DNA of 64,000 nucleotides. Origin: Carposina sasakii. Lineage: Eukaryota; Arthropoda; Insecta; Lepidoptera; Carposinidae. The position numbers and the translations under genes were made by a program. A model generated the notes under the pieces. It searched no databases. It worked only from the letters and a program-made list of their open reading frames with translations, and was not told the DNA's origin. How positions within the stretch are numbered: position 1 is the first letter of the stretch; each line of letters begins with the position of its first letter. The stretch is taken from contig CP053157.1 of assembly GCA_014607495.2 (NCBI GenBank), forward strand, positions 3,348,001 through 3,412,000. Direction: 5' to 3'. This document shows, piece after piece, positions 46,817 to 57,760 of the stretch.

Positions 46817-47000
46817 GAAGTAGTTAAACTTCCCGTACTGACAATATAGTCCGAAAATCACACTGCGGTCATCAACCCGCCTGCCCACCGTGTTGACTAT
46901 GGGCAAAACCCCCTACTGTGGCAGTAGCCTTGTGGCGTGCCCTAGGGGAGGCCTACGTCCAGCAGTGGACTGCAAAAGGCTGAAGATGAAGAAGAAGAAG
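46817..47000 (+). repeat. RTE-tailed SINE (family C), 5'-truncated
   Basis: It starts in the body (TACTGACAATATAGTCCGAA) and ends with GGGGAGGCCTACGTCCAGCA and a (GAA)n-like tail in place of (TGA)n. Confidence 0.82.
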
Positions 47001-47049
47001 TTAAACTTACGTCGATGGACTATAATCATTCCAATTAATTATTTTCTTA

Positions 47050-47165
47050 TAAAATATTAATAAAAAATGAAAAAATTCTTCGCCCGAGTGAGATTTGAAC
47101 TCACGACGTCTTGCATTCCGTGCATCGCTCTCACCAACTTAGCTATCGGGTCACTTAATCAATTA
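47050..47165 (-). repeat. tRNA-derived SINE (family A)
   Basis: Minus-strand B-box-like GTGAGTTCAAATCTCAC and degraded A-box GATAGCTAAGTTGG, with the usual T-rich tail. Confidence 0.72.
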
Positions 47166-48071
47166 TTTTCTAGATAATTTTCAGAGAATGTAACTGCGTC
47201 ATATTACGTAAAAGTTAACTTTTAAAATGTAAAGTTTAAAAAATATGACAAGTGCTTAATTTTTGGCTGAATCCATGAAATGGGATAACCAGATCTTCAA
47301 GATCATAAAGGAAATCCCATTGATGAATTTATTGTATGTTATATTATAATTAAACAACGGAGCGAATAGATGATTTGCATCTTTCGCCAACCTTCCCACG
47401 GAGGTTTCCTTTCAATCGATGCAAGAATAATCCTGAATGTATGAATATGTTTTTTGCCTTCGTGTTCTTGTATTTAACCCGATTTCCGTTTCAAGAGATT
47501 TGTAAAGCATCGGAAATAGTACCTACCTAATTCAATGATCTTGTTCCCGCCCTGTTCCCACTTTTAACCGAAATCAAAGAATATAGGTATCAATTCACCT
47601 TGGAGTTCGGGCTCATTTATCTTAGTATCACGAAGCCTACTTAGGTAATTTATATACCTGTTTACATAGGATTTAATCTGTCTTGTTTTTACAATATTTG
47701 TATACTGTAAAAACAAGGTAAAAACGTAAGTTGGATATTTCTCGTATAACTACCAAACGGATTTCGATAAAACTAGCCGTTTACTATATAGCTTTACGAT
47801 ATATCATAATATCAATAAATCTAAAATTGAAATAAAGTAATTATTTACATTATATCAAAATCTCTTTAGTTGATCTACCTTAAACTGGACAGAGTTTATG
47901 TTCCTGGTTATAATAAATTTAGTAAATTACCTGCCCTAATTAAACAATTATCTGTGCTTAAAGACTATAATATCCGTAAAATAAGTAAAGGATGTTAATT
48001 TAAACTAGTTTTAATCAAGTATTTAAAACTTTACCACAGGCATATAAAGCCTCGAGCAATAGCGTAGGTAC
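47166..48071. other. Gene-free stretch
   Basis: AT-rich. A 12-bp inverted pair CTTGTTTTTACA / TGTAAAAACAAG lies at about 47683-47716. Nothing else recognised. Confidence 0.5.
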
Positions 48072-48253
48072 ACGTGCACGTACCGCTGAATTGTAATGTA
48101 TGGAACTGTATAAGACAGGCCACACCGCTTGACGTCTACGCTTACGTCTACGCATACGCATCCGATCTGCCCGAGTCTATAAGGTTCCATACATTACAAC
48201 TAATGGTACGTGCACGTCAAGGCAGACGTCTACGCTTACGTGTACGCATACGC
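48072..48253. repeat. Compound inverted plus direct repeat
   Basis: The left arm (CGTGCACGTACC ... TTGTAATGTATGGAAC, ending 48106) is inverted at 48184-48217 (GTTCCATACATTACAA ... GGTACGTGCACG). Overlaid on this, GACGTCTACGCTTACGT-CTACGCATACGC-type units at about 48131-48159 recur in direct orientation at about 48225-48253. CpG-rich. No known family. Confidence 0.7.
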
Positions 48254-48477
48254 GCCCGGTGTGCTCGAACCTTAAACAGTTAAAATATTTTTGACGAGGA
48301 CAAGGTACCTAACTTCGCAAAACAAATTAACATATAATGGAGTTATTTAGCATTGTATGTAACCATTGCAAGAAAAACAAGTAAATGGTTTTAATGTACA
48401 ACAGGATTAATCTACCGCCAGTTGAATCTATGGTACAAATGTTGTATTGAAGTTCCTAAACTTTATCTTTATTAGAC

Positions 48478-49111
48478 ATAGTGGCCCGCCCTCGCTTCGC
48501 TTCGGTACATATCAATACATAGATACAACTTTATATGTAGGTACAGCGGTTTTCGTTTAAATTTGGAACTCCCGTTGGTCCCCTTCCCGTGGGAATTTCG
48601 GGAAATCCGTTCTTAGAGCTTCCTTGTAGCCCTAATCCGATTTCAGCTTCGTATAAATAGCTGTTTTCGTAAAAAAATTAAATTCCCGTAACTCCCCTTC
48701 CCATAGGAATTTCGGGAAATCCGTTCTTAGTGCTCCCTCGCAGTCCCTAATGAACATACAGGTCCAATTTCAAATTCATATGTATCGCAGTTGTCGTAAA
48801 AAAAATGAATTCCCGTTTGTCCCCTTCCCGTGGGAATATCGGGAAATCCGTTTTTAGTCCTTCCTCGTTGTCCCCAATGAACATATATGCTCGATTTCAG
48901 CTTCATATGTATAGCGGTTTTCGTAAAAAATATTAAATTCCCGTTGGTCGCCTTCCCGTGGGAATATCGGGAAATTCTTATAGCCTATGTTCATCCAGGT
49001 CCAATAAGGATTCTAACGGTGAAAGAATTTTTGAAATCGGTCCAGTAGTTTCGGAGCCTATTCATTACAACCAAACAAACAAAGTTTTCCTCTTTATAAT
49101 ATTAGTATAGA
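48478..49111 (-). mobile_element. Lep1-type Helitron, sister of the 37926 copy, four tandem units
   Basis: The 5' end TCTATACTAATATTATAAAG (minus strand, from 49111) and the first 130 bases match the copy at 38721 almost exactly. The tandem marker CCCGTGGGAA recurs near 48587, 48701 (mutated), 48828 and 48956. The 3' end near 48480 has diverged and lacks a clear CTAG. Confidence 0.8.
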
Positions 49112-49632
49112 TACGTATCCATGGTAAAAATTTGTAAGGTAAACACCGACTTAGAGCTGATAGTTTATAAAAAGATGTTTGTACGCTTACGCCTTCAGCT
49201 CTCTCTCTCTGGAACAATATATTCCCTGATATTGCATTTACAAGATAAAATTCACTTTCATATAATATGGCTGGGAAAGAGGCGTGATTTCATATTATGT
49301 ATGTATGTAAGTAACGTTCGTGAAGAAGGAAATTATCATTATCATCCCTTATTCCATTATTATGAGATCATCGTAAGCCAAATAGAAGTGTTAAAACGAG
49401 ACGCCGTCGTTAGCAATGTAGAGCGGCATCTCGCTTCCACGATGGAAACAATCCTGCTTTAAGGTTTCATGGTAACCCAACGACGTATAGGTATGCTATC
49501 TGTAATTAAATTTTATAGCCTACAGTTAATTGTTCAATTATATGCTTAATTATTGATTTGTAATTGATAATAAAATATGACAGGTCACGCTGAATGCTAA
49601 TTGAATGGTTGCTTTTTATGAAGATTTATTAC

Positions 49633-49930
49633 CAGGGGGTCTACTCTGAAATGCCGCTTTCGAATCTTTCGGTCCGACCGAAGCCCGACCGAATCAAAGC
49701 CTACGAAATTGCTTCGGATGTTCACAACTCATTCGGAACCATAGAGAATAATTCACATTGACTAATATTATAAGCTTTCTATTATCTAGCCTTAAACCTA
49801 TTAAATAGAGTTCGATCGGACCGAATGAAAAAACGGCGCGACTTACTCCGATCGAAGGAAGTTCGTAGTAGGAAACACCTCCATATTCGGCCAATACTTC
49901 GTTTATCGTCACTTCAGAGTGGACCCTCTG
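49633..49930. mobile_element. 298-bp TIR element (CAG ends)
   Basis: CAGGGGGTCTACTCTGAA at the left and TTCAGAGTGGACCCTCTG at the right pair 16 of 18. CAG ends suggest hAT, but I do not see a clean 8-bp duplication. The inside has repeated CGACCGAA / TTCGGTCGG motifs. The minus-strand ORF over it is read-through. Confidence 0.7.
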
Positions 49931-50418
49931 TATTGCTCGTAAACTAGTTTTTAGTGTTTTTTTTTTAACATAGTATGAGTAGATAGGTATTATGCAATAG
50001 GTATGCGTAATACTGCAGTACATATTATAGGTACACGCAAATATTTACACGTGTTTTTTATTTCCAAAATGTTGTAGCCAGAACTGCAGGATAGCGAAGG
50101 AGATTCTATAGTCATGTTTAGCAAAGAGGGGCCAGATGTAAAAGATCAGTGACAAGTTGCTAGCTCATTGTCCGAGTTCTAGCACAGGACTTACGATCAA
50201 TAAAAATAAAAAGTCAAACGTATAGTTATAACTAAAAAAATTTCTCAAACAGATAAGCAAGGCACCTAAATTAAAAACTGGGAATCGATGATGATCAAAT
50301 TTAAATTAATATTTTATAAAAATCTTGAAAGGTATGTACTTAATAATTTGTTTTTCTTCATACGAAATTAATTCTTTTTAGTACAATAATTATAAGTATA
50401 ATTATAATAATAATAAGT

Positions 50419-50505
50419 ATCATCGATAAAAGTTGAACAATTACTAGGGATGACGAAGAATTATTCTTCGTCATCCCTAGTAATTGTTCAACTTTTATCG
50501 ATGAT
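50419..50505. repeat. Perfect 87-bp palindrome
   Basis: Arms 50419-50461 and 50463-50505 are exact inverse copies (43 bases each) around the single base 50462. The left arm begins ATCATCGATAAAAGTTGAAC. The sequence contains no known element. Confidence 0.95.
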
Positions 50506-51097
50506 TATAATTTTTTTTAAATTATTTTTTTATTCCGGTAAAAAGCATCTACATATTTTTAAATTTATTCAATCTGATTACGGTAATTACAGAATAAAAA
50601 CTAAAACCTAAAACATATTTACAAAGAGAAAATGGTTTCTTCGCATTACGCCTCCTTTTCAATATCCGATAAGATATACATTTTCATAATTGTATAATTT
50701 AGGTGTGACAACGATAAGCTAAAATAAAAATGATATGCGTTTCGAAAAAAAAAAAAACAAATTGCGCCCGCGCTGCCGGTCCCATTTATAAGGGATAAGA
50801 GCAGGAAGATGATGAGGTGATGACGACGATAAATTTTTTTTAATACGTTTTATTGCATTATAAAACTAATCTTAACTTTTTGCTTACATAACATTGGATG
50901 ATTAGTCAAATTAATTATTTTACTAATGACAGCAATAAATATTTTAAGTAGTGTAACTGGAATTCTCACGTTGTTATTTGAAACTTAAAACCTAGTTGGT
51001 ATGTCTGTCGCAAGAAGTAGATAACAGATTACTAAGAAAATAATATAAACTAGTTACCTACTTCCATTAGTTATCTAAATGGCTTAGCTGGGATATA

Positions 51098-51460
51098 CAG
51101 AGTGTTTTTTCGTTGCCATCCTTAACGAAGGGTACGTACTCTATACATCAAATAAAGTAGGTATAGGTAAAAAAAATGCTGGGAAAAGATGTAATTTTTT
51201 TTTTCTGATCGGGCGAAATTTATAGTGTCCAGTGTTTATGCTAGTTTTTTCATAGACAGATATTAATTATTTCTCATAAAAAAATCTTGCTACACGCGTC
51301 AATGTGCATTTATGCAGAAAAACGCAGTCTATTTACTCAACTTTGGACACTAATATTTTGGAAACCAGACATTTCCCAGGTATGCTTCCATGGAGAAAAA
51401 TGATCGTGATGATGAGGAGATTCCGTAGTTTTTGGGAACGTTGACGAACAAAAATCACCA
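51098..51460. mobile_element. TA-flanked MITE, older copy
   Basis: It matches the 54504 element along its length (AACGAAGGGTACGTACTCTA, GTGCATTTATGCAGAAAAAC, GGTATGCTTCCATGGAGAAA). The left end CAGAGTGTTTTTT follows TA. The right end is mutated (AAAATCACCATTTA). Confidence 0.8.
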
Positions 51461-53606
51461 TTTATACTTACTCTCTTTTCAAATTAGGTAGGAATGCAGA
51501 AACAAGAGAATCGTTAGTAAACCTACAAATCCATTTCATCAATTTTTTTCCTTATATTATTATACTATTATATTTGAGAAATACTTACGGAATTTTACGG
51601 TTTTAATTTAATATTTCTAAAAATTTAGAATTAGTGATTTATTATAAGAAAAAAAAGGTAATTTAGGTTTTTAAGTTTGTTAGATATTTTAGTGCACAAA
51701 GACACACACAAATAAGTACGATTAGTAAATTCAATTTGAAATAAAGCTTTTTTAAAACTTAATAACTTTAGTGTATTAAAATAACCTAAAAATGTATGAA
51801 TCAAAGTTTATGTGAAACTAAGTCTAAAGTACCTAAAGTCTACTGTAAGTAGTAAAAAATGAAAACAATATTGTTTCTACCCATATACATATAGGTACTT
51901 GTATATATCGGCTAAAGGGTGAACGACCAACAAATAAAATCAGGTAAGTTTAGTAGTACACAGTATAACATACGTTTTAACTTTATCTTGAGAGTGTTTT
52001 TAGGGCTCCACGAAGAAAACAGCCCTTGGACATCGACGCCCCTCACACTCATTTACCGCTGACACATTTTTACACACACCAACACACAAAAGTCATGCAC
52101 AATAACAATTTTAGTTCATAAATGAAGCTTTTATTTACGGAAAATGTTCTAGGACCTTACAAAGAGCCTGCGCGTACGCAACTTGTCAAATGTTACCTGC
52201 TGCGGCCGCTAGCTGGCGCGATGTTATGAGACAGGTGTAGTAAAGTGTATGTGTATGAAAGAGAGGCTAAACGCAGTCTTAAAAGCTTACAACATGGGTT
52301 GTCCAAAGTAAATTGATCTCTGGTTTTATATACATACTAATGTTTCGCATTAAAGCAAGGAGTATCTTGAATAGCGACTCTAAGTTAGGTCTAGGTAAAT
52401 TGGTTTTGCATTGCTTGCTCTTGGCACAAAATATGCATTTGTTAGTATGTCGGTAGGTGTTATGATTTGTTTGGTAAGTATTAGGTATCTAGGTTTGAGA
52501 TTTTATTGCGATTACATTGTTTATTATGTTAAGCTTGTGCAAAGATTTTTTCGCGCTAGAATTAATTACATTTACAAAAGAATAAATATATGGTCTAGTC
52601 TAGACTTCACTAAAAATTGTTGGTTGTTATTAGGAGGACAATTTAATTAATGTAGGTTAAGATTAAATAAGTATTTATTTCATAATATTAGTTACAATAA
52701 AGATAATTAATTACTTTAAGAAATTAATTTCTATGGCATACCCACAACACCTACCTACGTTGACGTTATTAAATTTACGTGAGGATTTATTCTAATTATT
52801 ATACCCTAAACTGTAATTAATCTCGATAAGTTTTCGTTATAATATTAGAGACGTAGGTAACTCGTAACTAGCCGTTACTCAATCATATATGTATAACTTA
52901 GTGAAACTGTTTGCAATACCAAATTAGGAACTAGTACCAAATTATATTTCTAACGTAGATACAGTTTATGACTTAAAAGTATCCTCAAAAATCTCCTATG
53001 AAGTATAATTTACATACTGAAACTATAATTTATCTGCCAATTACTTGCTAATAATATATTGCTATATATTGCCAACTAAACAAAATTTAATTAAACCAAG
53101 CCTCAAGCCTCACGTGACATTTCAGCCATGTTTAAGCCTAGGTTTATAACCCGGGTCCTGCGGAAATGCCTGGATTGAATTGTGGTCCGCCGGCTCATGA
53201 TCTAACTGTACAGCGAAACTGGTTACCTTAATGATCTGTCGTGTAATAGCAGAACAGCGGCGGAGGACGAGTGTGTATGACGTATCAATACGGGATTATA
53301 AATTTACTTAGTAAATTCAGTAGGTATCGACATTTCTCCGATGATTGATCAAGAAAAAGGATTAAATTGCTTATATTTATGGAAATTTAACTACCATTAA
53401 TTTATTAAAAATATGTAAAGAAAAGTTGCCTGGTGACAAAATGGAAACATACCGAAATTGACAAAATTCTATAGGTAGAGAAACAACATTGAATATGAGC
53501 AAAAATGGAGTAGTGTACGTAGTATAGTGTATGTTATTTGCTTTATTTTAAATTTATTTTTACAGAATTCTATATGTATAGGTACATATTATTATGCATT
53601 AATTAA
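51461..53606. other. Gene-free stretch
   Basis: AT-rich with a small CpG-rich spot near 52195-52225 (GCTGCGGCCGCTAGCTGGCG) and another at 53140-53270. No ORF with a recognisable motif. The 79-codon plus-strand frame at 52411 looks like chance. Confidence 0.5.
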
Positions 53607-53858
53607 TTGGCCGCGTGGTGCCGGCAAAGTAGAATTTGTACCACCCCATGTCTGCCCGTGGGTATCGTATCCCGGGAGGTGAGCAGCAGCGCCTCCCGTG
53701 TTGACAATATAGTCCAAAATACAAACTGCGGTCACCAACCCGTCTGCCCAGCGTGGTGACTATGGGCAAATACCCCTCATGGCAGTCTTGTGGTGTGCCC
53801 TGGGGGAGGCCTACGTCCAGTAGTGGAATGCAATAGGCTGATGACGATGATGATGATT
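53607..53858 (+). repeat. RTE-tailed SINE (family C), near full length
   Basis: Head GGCCGCGTGGTGCCGGCAAA, a small deletion before CCCGGGAGGTGAGCAGCAGC, tail GGGGGAGGCCTACGTCCAGT and TGACGATGATGATG. Confidence 0.85.
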
Positions 53859-54271
53859 ATGCATTAAATTATTTGGAATGCACCTATAAACCTTTTATAG
53901 CAAAACCGCTCCCAAGATTTCCCTATTCCTCTACGAGATAGTTACCGTAAATGTAAATGTTCATTTATACACAAGATGGTGCACAATTACTGCACTAAAT
54001 GTGACTAAATGATGCTCTACAATTTAGTCATTATACAGAGATGAAATTTTAAATTAATCTGAGAAGAGCCTAATGAAAAAACTAAAGGTTATTAAAAAAG
54101 AGTTAAAAAAATTAAAAAGGCAGAAATTACCGGTCTTCTTACAAATCCGTGGCTAAAGTTAGACACTGTTTAAAAAATGAAAAATAAAAATAAATGGAAT
54201 ATCAATAAAATTTAGATAATGTTTAGTTAAAACAGTGTAAATGCTATTGTAATAACACGGAGTGTTTTTAA

Positions 54272-54985
54272 TCTATACATATAATAAAAATGTAACGAAT
54301 CGCTGTCTGTACATGGAAGATATATAAGAAAAATATCATAGAATATCTTTATCAACGCAATAGTACCCAAAACAATGATTTTTGAATTTTTGTCTGTTTG
54401 TCTGTATGTCGGTTTGTCTGTGCGTTTGTACACGCTAATCTAAGAAACGGCTGAACCGGAAAACATTTTCAGGAATATATTGTGACAGGTCCCACTTAAC
54501 ATACAGGATGTTTTTTTGTGACCACCTTTAACGAAGGGTACGTACTCTATACATCAAATATAGTAAGTTTATGCCAAAAAAAATGCTGGGTATTTTTTTT
54601 TTTTTTAATTTTTTAAATTCCTTGATCGTGCGAAATTTATAGTGTCTAGTGTTTATGTTAGTTTTTTTATAGACAGATATTAATTATTTTTCGTGAAAAA
54701 ATCCTGCTACGCGCGTCTATGTGCATTTATGCAGAAAAACGCAGTCTATTTACTCAACTTTGGACCCTAATATTTTGGAAACCAGACACTTCCCAGGTAT
54801 GCTTCCATGGAGAAAAATGATCGTGATGATGAGGAGATTCCGTAGTTTTCGGGAACGTTGACGACCAAAAATCATCCTGTATAGGTTACTTTTTATACCG
54901 GGAAAATGTTTTTATCCCGGATAATTTCGATATTTTTGTTTTTTTTTCTGTAGTCCACGCGGACGGAGTCGCGGGCGTCCATTAG
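54272..54985 (+). mobile_element. Lep1-type Helitron interrupted by a MITE
   Basis: The 5' end TCTATACATATAATAAAAAT follows an A. The 3' end carries GTCCACGCGGACGGAGTCGC and finishes CATTAG|T. The interior AAGAAACGGCTGAACCGG and GTTACTTTTTATACCGGGAA parts are separated by the TA-flanked MITE at 54504-54879. Confidence 0.75.
54504..54879. mobile_element. TA-flanked MITE, 376 bp, nested in a Helitron
   Basis: The ends CAGGATG and CATCCTG are inverted, extending loosely to about 20 bases (CAGGATGTTTTTTTGTGAC against CAGGATGATTTTTGGTCGTC). TA lies outside both ends (54502-54503 and 54880-54881), as for Tc1/mariner-type transposition. Noncoding, with a poly-T run inside. Confidence 0.8.
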
Positions 54986-55185
54986 TTAAGACTAAGTGCA
55001 CCAAGGTTGCACCAGATCCAAAGAGTAATAAGTAACTTAATAAATAAATAACGATGAAAGAATAAAGTATAAATAAAAAAACCAAACAAACTGCCTTATG
55101 TCAATCAAATAATCTTTAAATTATTATAATTGAGTAAGTAAATACATTAGGTATTTTCTGTGTAATACATAGGTACCTACAAAGG

Positions 55186-55234
55186 TAGGGCTACGTCCAG
55201 CAGTGGACTGCAATAGGCTAATGATGATGATGGA
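55186..55234 (+). repeat. RTE/SINE-C tail fragment
   Basis: GGGCTACGTCCAGCAGTGGA then AATAGGCTAATGATGATGAT: only the last ~50 bases of the family. Confidence 0.75.
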
Positions 55235-55882
55235 TGACATAGATACAACGAATAACCGTATTGCTAAAAAATAAGCATTTATGTATGTCTCTTTGAAGAA
55301 GCGAACATGTTCTTGTGAATATGTAGATAAGTATTATATTTACCTGAACTTAAGTAGGTACTTATTAAGTTTATTGAACAGGAAATAAAGGTTTAATGGA
55401 ATTTTCCAGAAAGGTTGTTCTTAAGTAGGGTAGGACCATCAAGGGGTTCAAGGAAATCGTTTATTAATTAGGTACTTGGGATATCCGTTTTATTCTATAG
55501 ATATAAAACACTTTATCCTGAATGACTGACGGATCAAAAAAACAACCTAAACCGCTGATCGAGTCATGAAACTTGAAGGGTGTGTTCTTTGTATCACGTA
55601 CTTAGACGAAGAAGTACTCTTTGCTCTTTGTCTTGCCCTTTTGCCATTACGTGGGGTCGGGTCTCCTCACATTTCTGCGCCAGGATGATCTATCATGGAT
55701 TGTCTTTTTAGGCAAATGGGCTTCCTTGAGTGAATGAGACGAGGAAGTAGGTACCTACTTAGAAAGGATGTCCAAAACTCCCACGGAAATGGAAAAACCA
55801 CAGAGATCTATAGAGTGGCGGTGGGGGCGTGGGCGGTGTAATTGATCTATGAACAAAATAGGCAAACATCGCGAAAACGCAA

Positions 55883-55888
55883 TCAGTC
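55883..55888 (+). promoter_or_regulatory. Possible initiator of the THAP gene
   Basis: TCAGTC matches the arthropod initiator TCAGTY and lies about 50 bases before the THAP start codon, in a locally GC-richer segment. No TATA box is seen. Confidence 0.3.
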
Positions 55889-55935
55889 GGGACTTGATTG
55901 CCTAACGCGTCACACGGGAGTGTTTTTTTTTTATA

Positions 55936-56006
55936 ATGCCTGCTTGTTCAGTGGTTGTGTGCAAGAATCGAAGTGACCATAAACTTGAAGGGGTCACTTT
56001 TCATAG
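55936..56006 (+). CDS. THAP-domain zinc-finger gene, first coding exon
   Basis: ATG opens a 71-base coding segment ending at a consensus donor (CATAG|GTAAGTAC). Its peptide MPACSVVVCKNRSDHK is the start of a THAP DNA-binding domain: the first two zinc ligands Cys4 and Cys9, the NR that follows, and GVTFHR at the splice point, where many THAP genes also break. THAP proteins are DNA-binding factors or are derived from P-element transposase. The next exon should begin with one base and then the FP motif. I could not find it before the BEL/Pao remnant at 60 kb. So it is the start of a gene with a long first intron, or an orphan exon. Confidence 0.75.
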
Positions 56007-57514
56007 GTAAGTACAATAACAATTTTGTTTTCTAGCATTTATACCCAAATTTCATTGTATTTCGTTAAAATAATTTTCACTGAGTGACATATGTAACCTA
56101 ACGATTGAACCTAATACATTGCTCGCTAAGTGTAGCGTGCCTGGTGTTGAAATCAGTTTGACCGAGTTATGATAATTGCGCATATTGAATCGGCCGCTCC
56201 CGCGCACGGCCGCTGCTAAGCGCTTTGACATAGAGTTGTACCTGTCATTTCTTGTTGTCGATACGTCACGTTGCCGCGAATAGTACCTACGAGTAATAAC
56301 TAATGTTAAGTAGATAATTTTGAGAGTTTAAAAAATATTATGTTTATGTAAAACAATGGTGAATTACTTATTATTATTAGTGTAACAAAGTACCTAAATT
56401 AATGTAGATGTGTGCAAAGTCAACTTTCTTTATTTTTGTGTTTCTTATTAATAAATATTTTTTTAAATTATAATATCTGTTGCGTAGTTTTAAAGATCTA
56501 AGCATACATAGGGACAGACAGACAGATAACGGGAAGCGAGGTTGTTTTATACTATGTAGTGATACTTAGGACATATTTATGACTTTATGTCATTTAAAAT
56601 TAGGAAATACTATTATTACATAATTTTAGGAGACGTAATGGGGTACCCCAACATTGATTGCCCGTTTAATAATGGTGATAAAAATGTAGATAATAAATGA
56701 CTACCAATAAGCATATTATTATAGTTTTTTATTTCCATCGAACATTTACATACCGTACTAATTTATTAAAGACTCCGCTACGAATTTACTTTATTCTTTA
56801 TCCCTTCAAGAAAAATAACCTTTTATTTGTGACCTCATACTTTTGTGACTGTGATGCAACTCAAAATCTAAGCTCAATCGGACAACGAGAAGTAGAAAAA
56901 GTAGGTTGAATTTTAAGATGAAGCTAAGTAAAAACATGTTTAAAATTGTATTGTGACCAGCTACTAAAGCCTAAATTGTTCGCGATGTGCAACAACGCAA
57001 GTGCTCGATAACAAATTTATCGACAGTCAATCACTAGCGTACGTGTGAAATTTGTTGAATGTATTTGCTATACTGAGGCGCGTACTTTACTTACACAGTA
57101 GATAGCAATGTGTGCGCGCCAATGAGAGTACCGCCTTAAATGTGTGAGTGTCAGAGATTTATCAATGTGGGTGTAATTTGTGTTATTATTTAGATGTCAA
57201 TGTAAGTGTGGCTTATAGCCGCTTACATCAGAACTCAAACTAAGTGCGCTTAGCGGCCCATCTCCTGTGTTTCTGTTATCTATGGGAAAAACGGATATTT
57301 TAAAGTTAACACGGAATGATCGCGGACGTCCTCTAGTTTTACCATTGATTAGGAAAAGGAATCGGAAGGATAAGTAAAAAATCCGGATTGGTAAAATGTT
57401 TGCAGAGGAATAATAGCATGGGCAAAGACGCACAGATATAGCAAATGTAACGGGCAGAAATTAAACTGTGTGAAATAACTACATACTGTTTGTTATTTTA
57501 CCTATTTATTCTTT
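56007..57514 (+). other. Putative THAP intron 1, first part: nothing recognised
   Basis: AT-rich with two CpG-rich spots (about 56190-56215 and 57075-57125). No acceptor followed by a THAP continuation was found. Short frames at 56697-56909 (plus) and 57197-57433 (minus) have no motif. Confidence 0.5.
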
Positions 57515-57760
57515 AATAATAATAATAAATAATCACACACTACACAACACATTAACCTAGTCCCACATTAAGATCCATAAGGCCTTGTGTCGTGGGTACT
57601 AAGCAACGGTATATTAAATACATAGATAAGTATAGAAACATCCATGACTCGGAAATAAACATCGATATACATCATATCAATATTGCCACCTACCGGGATT
57701 CGAAGCCAGGACCTATGGCGTCGCAAGCAGGGTCACTACCTACTAGACCAATCGGCCGTC
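57515..57760 (-). repeat. tRNA-like SINE (family B)
   Basis: On the minus strand an A-box-like TTGGTCTAGTAGG and B-box-like GGCTTCGAATCCCGGTAGG at tRNA-like spacing lead into a body with CCGAGTCATGGATGTTTCTA and an AATAATAATAAT-type end. A truncated relative lies at 4195-4400. Confidence 0.75.
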
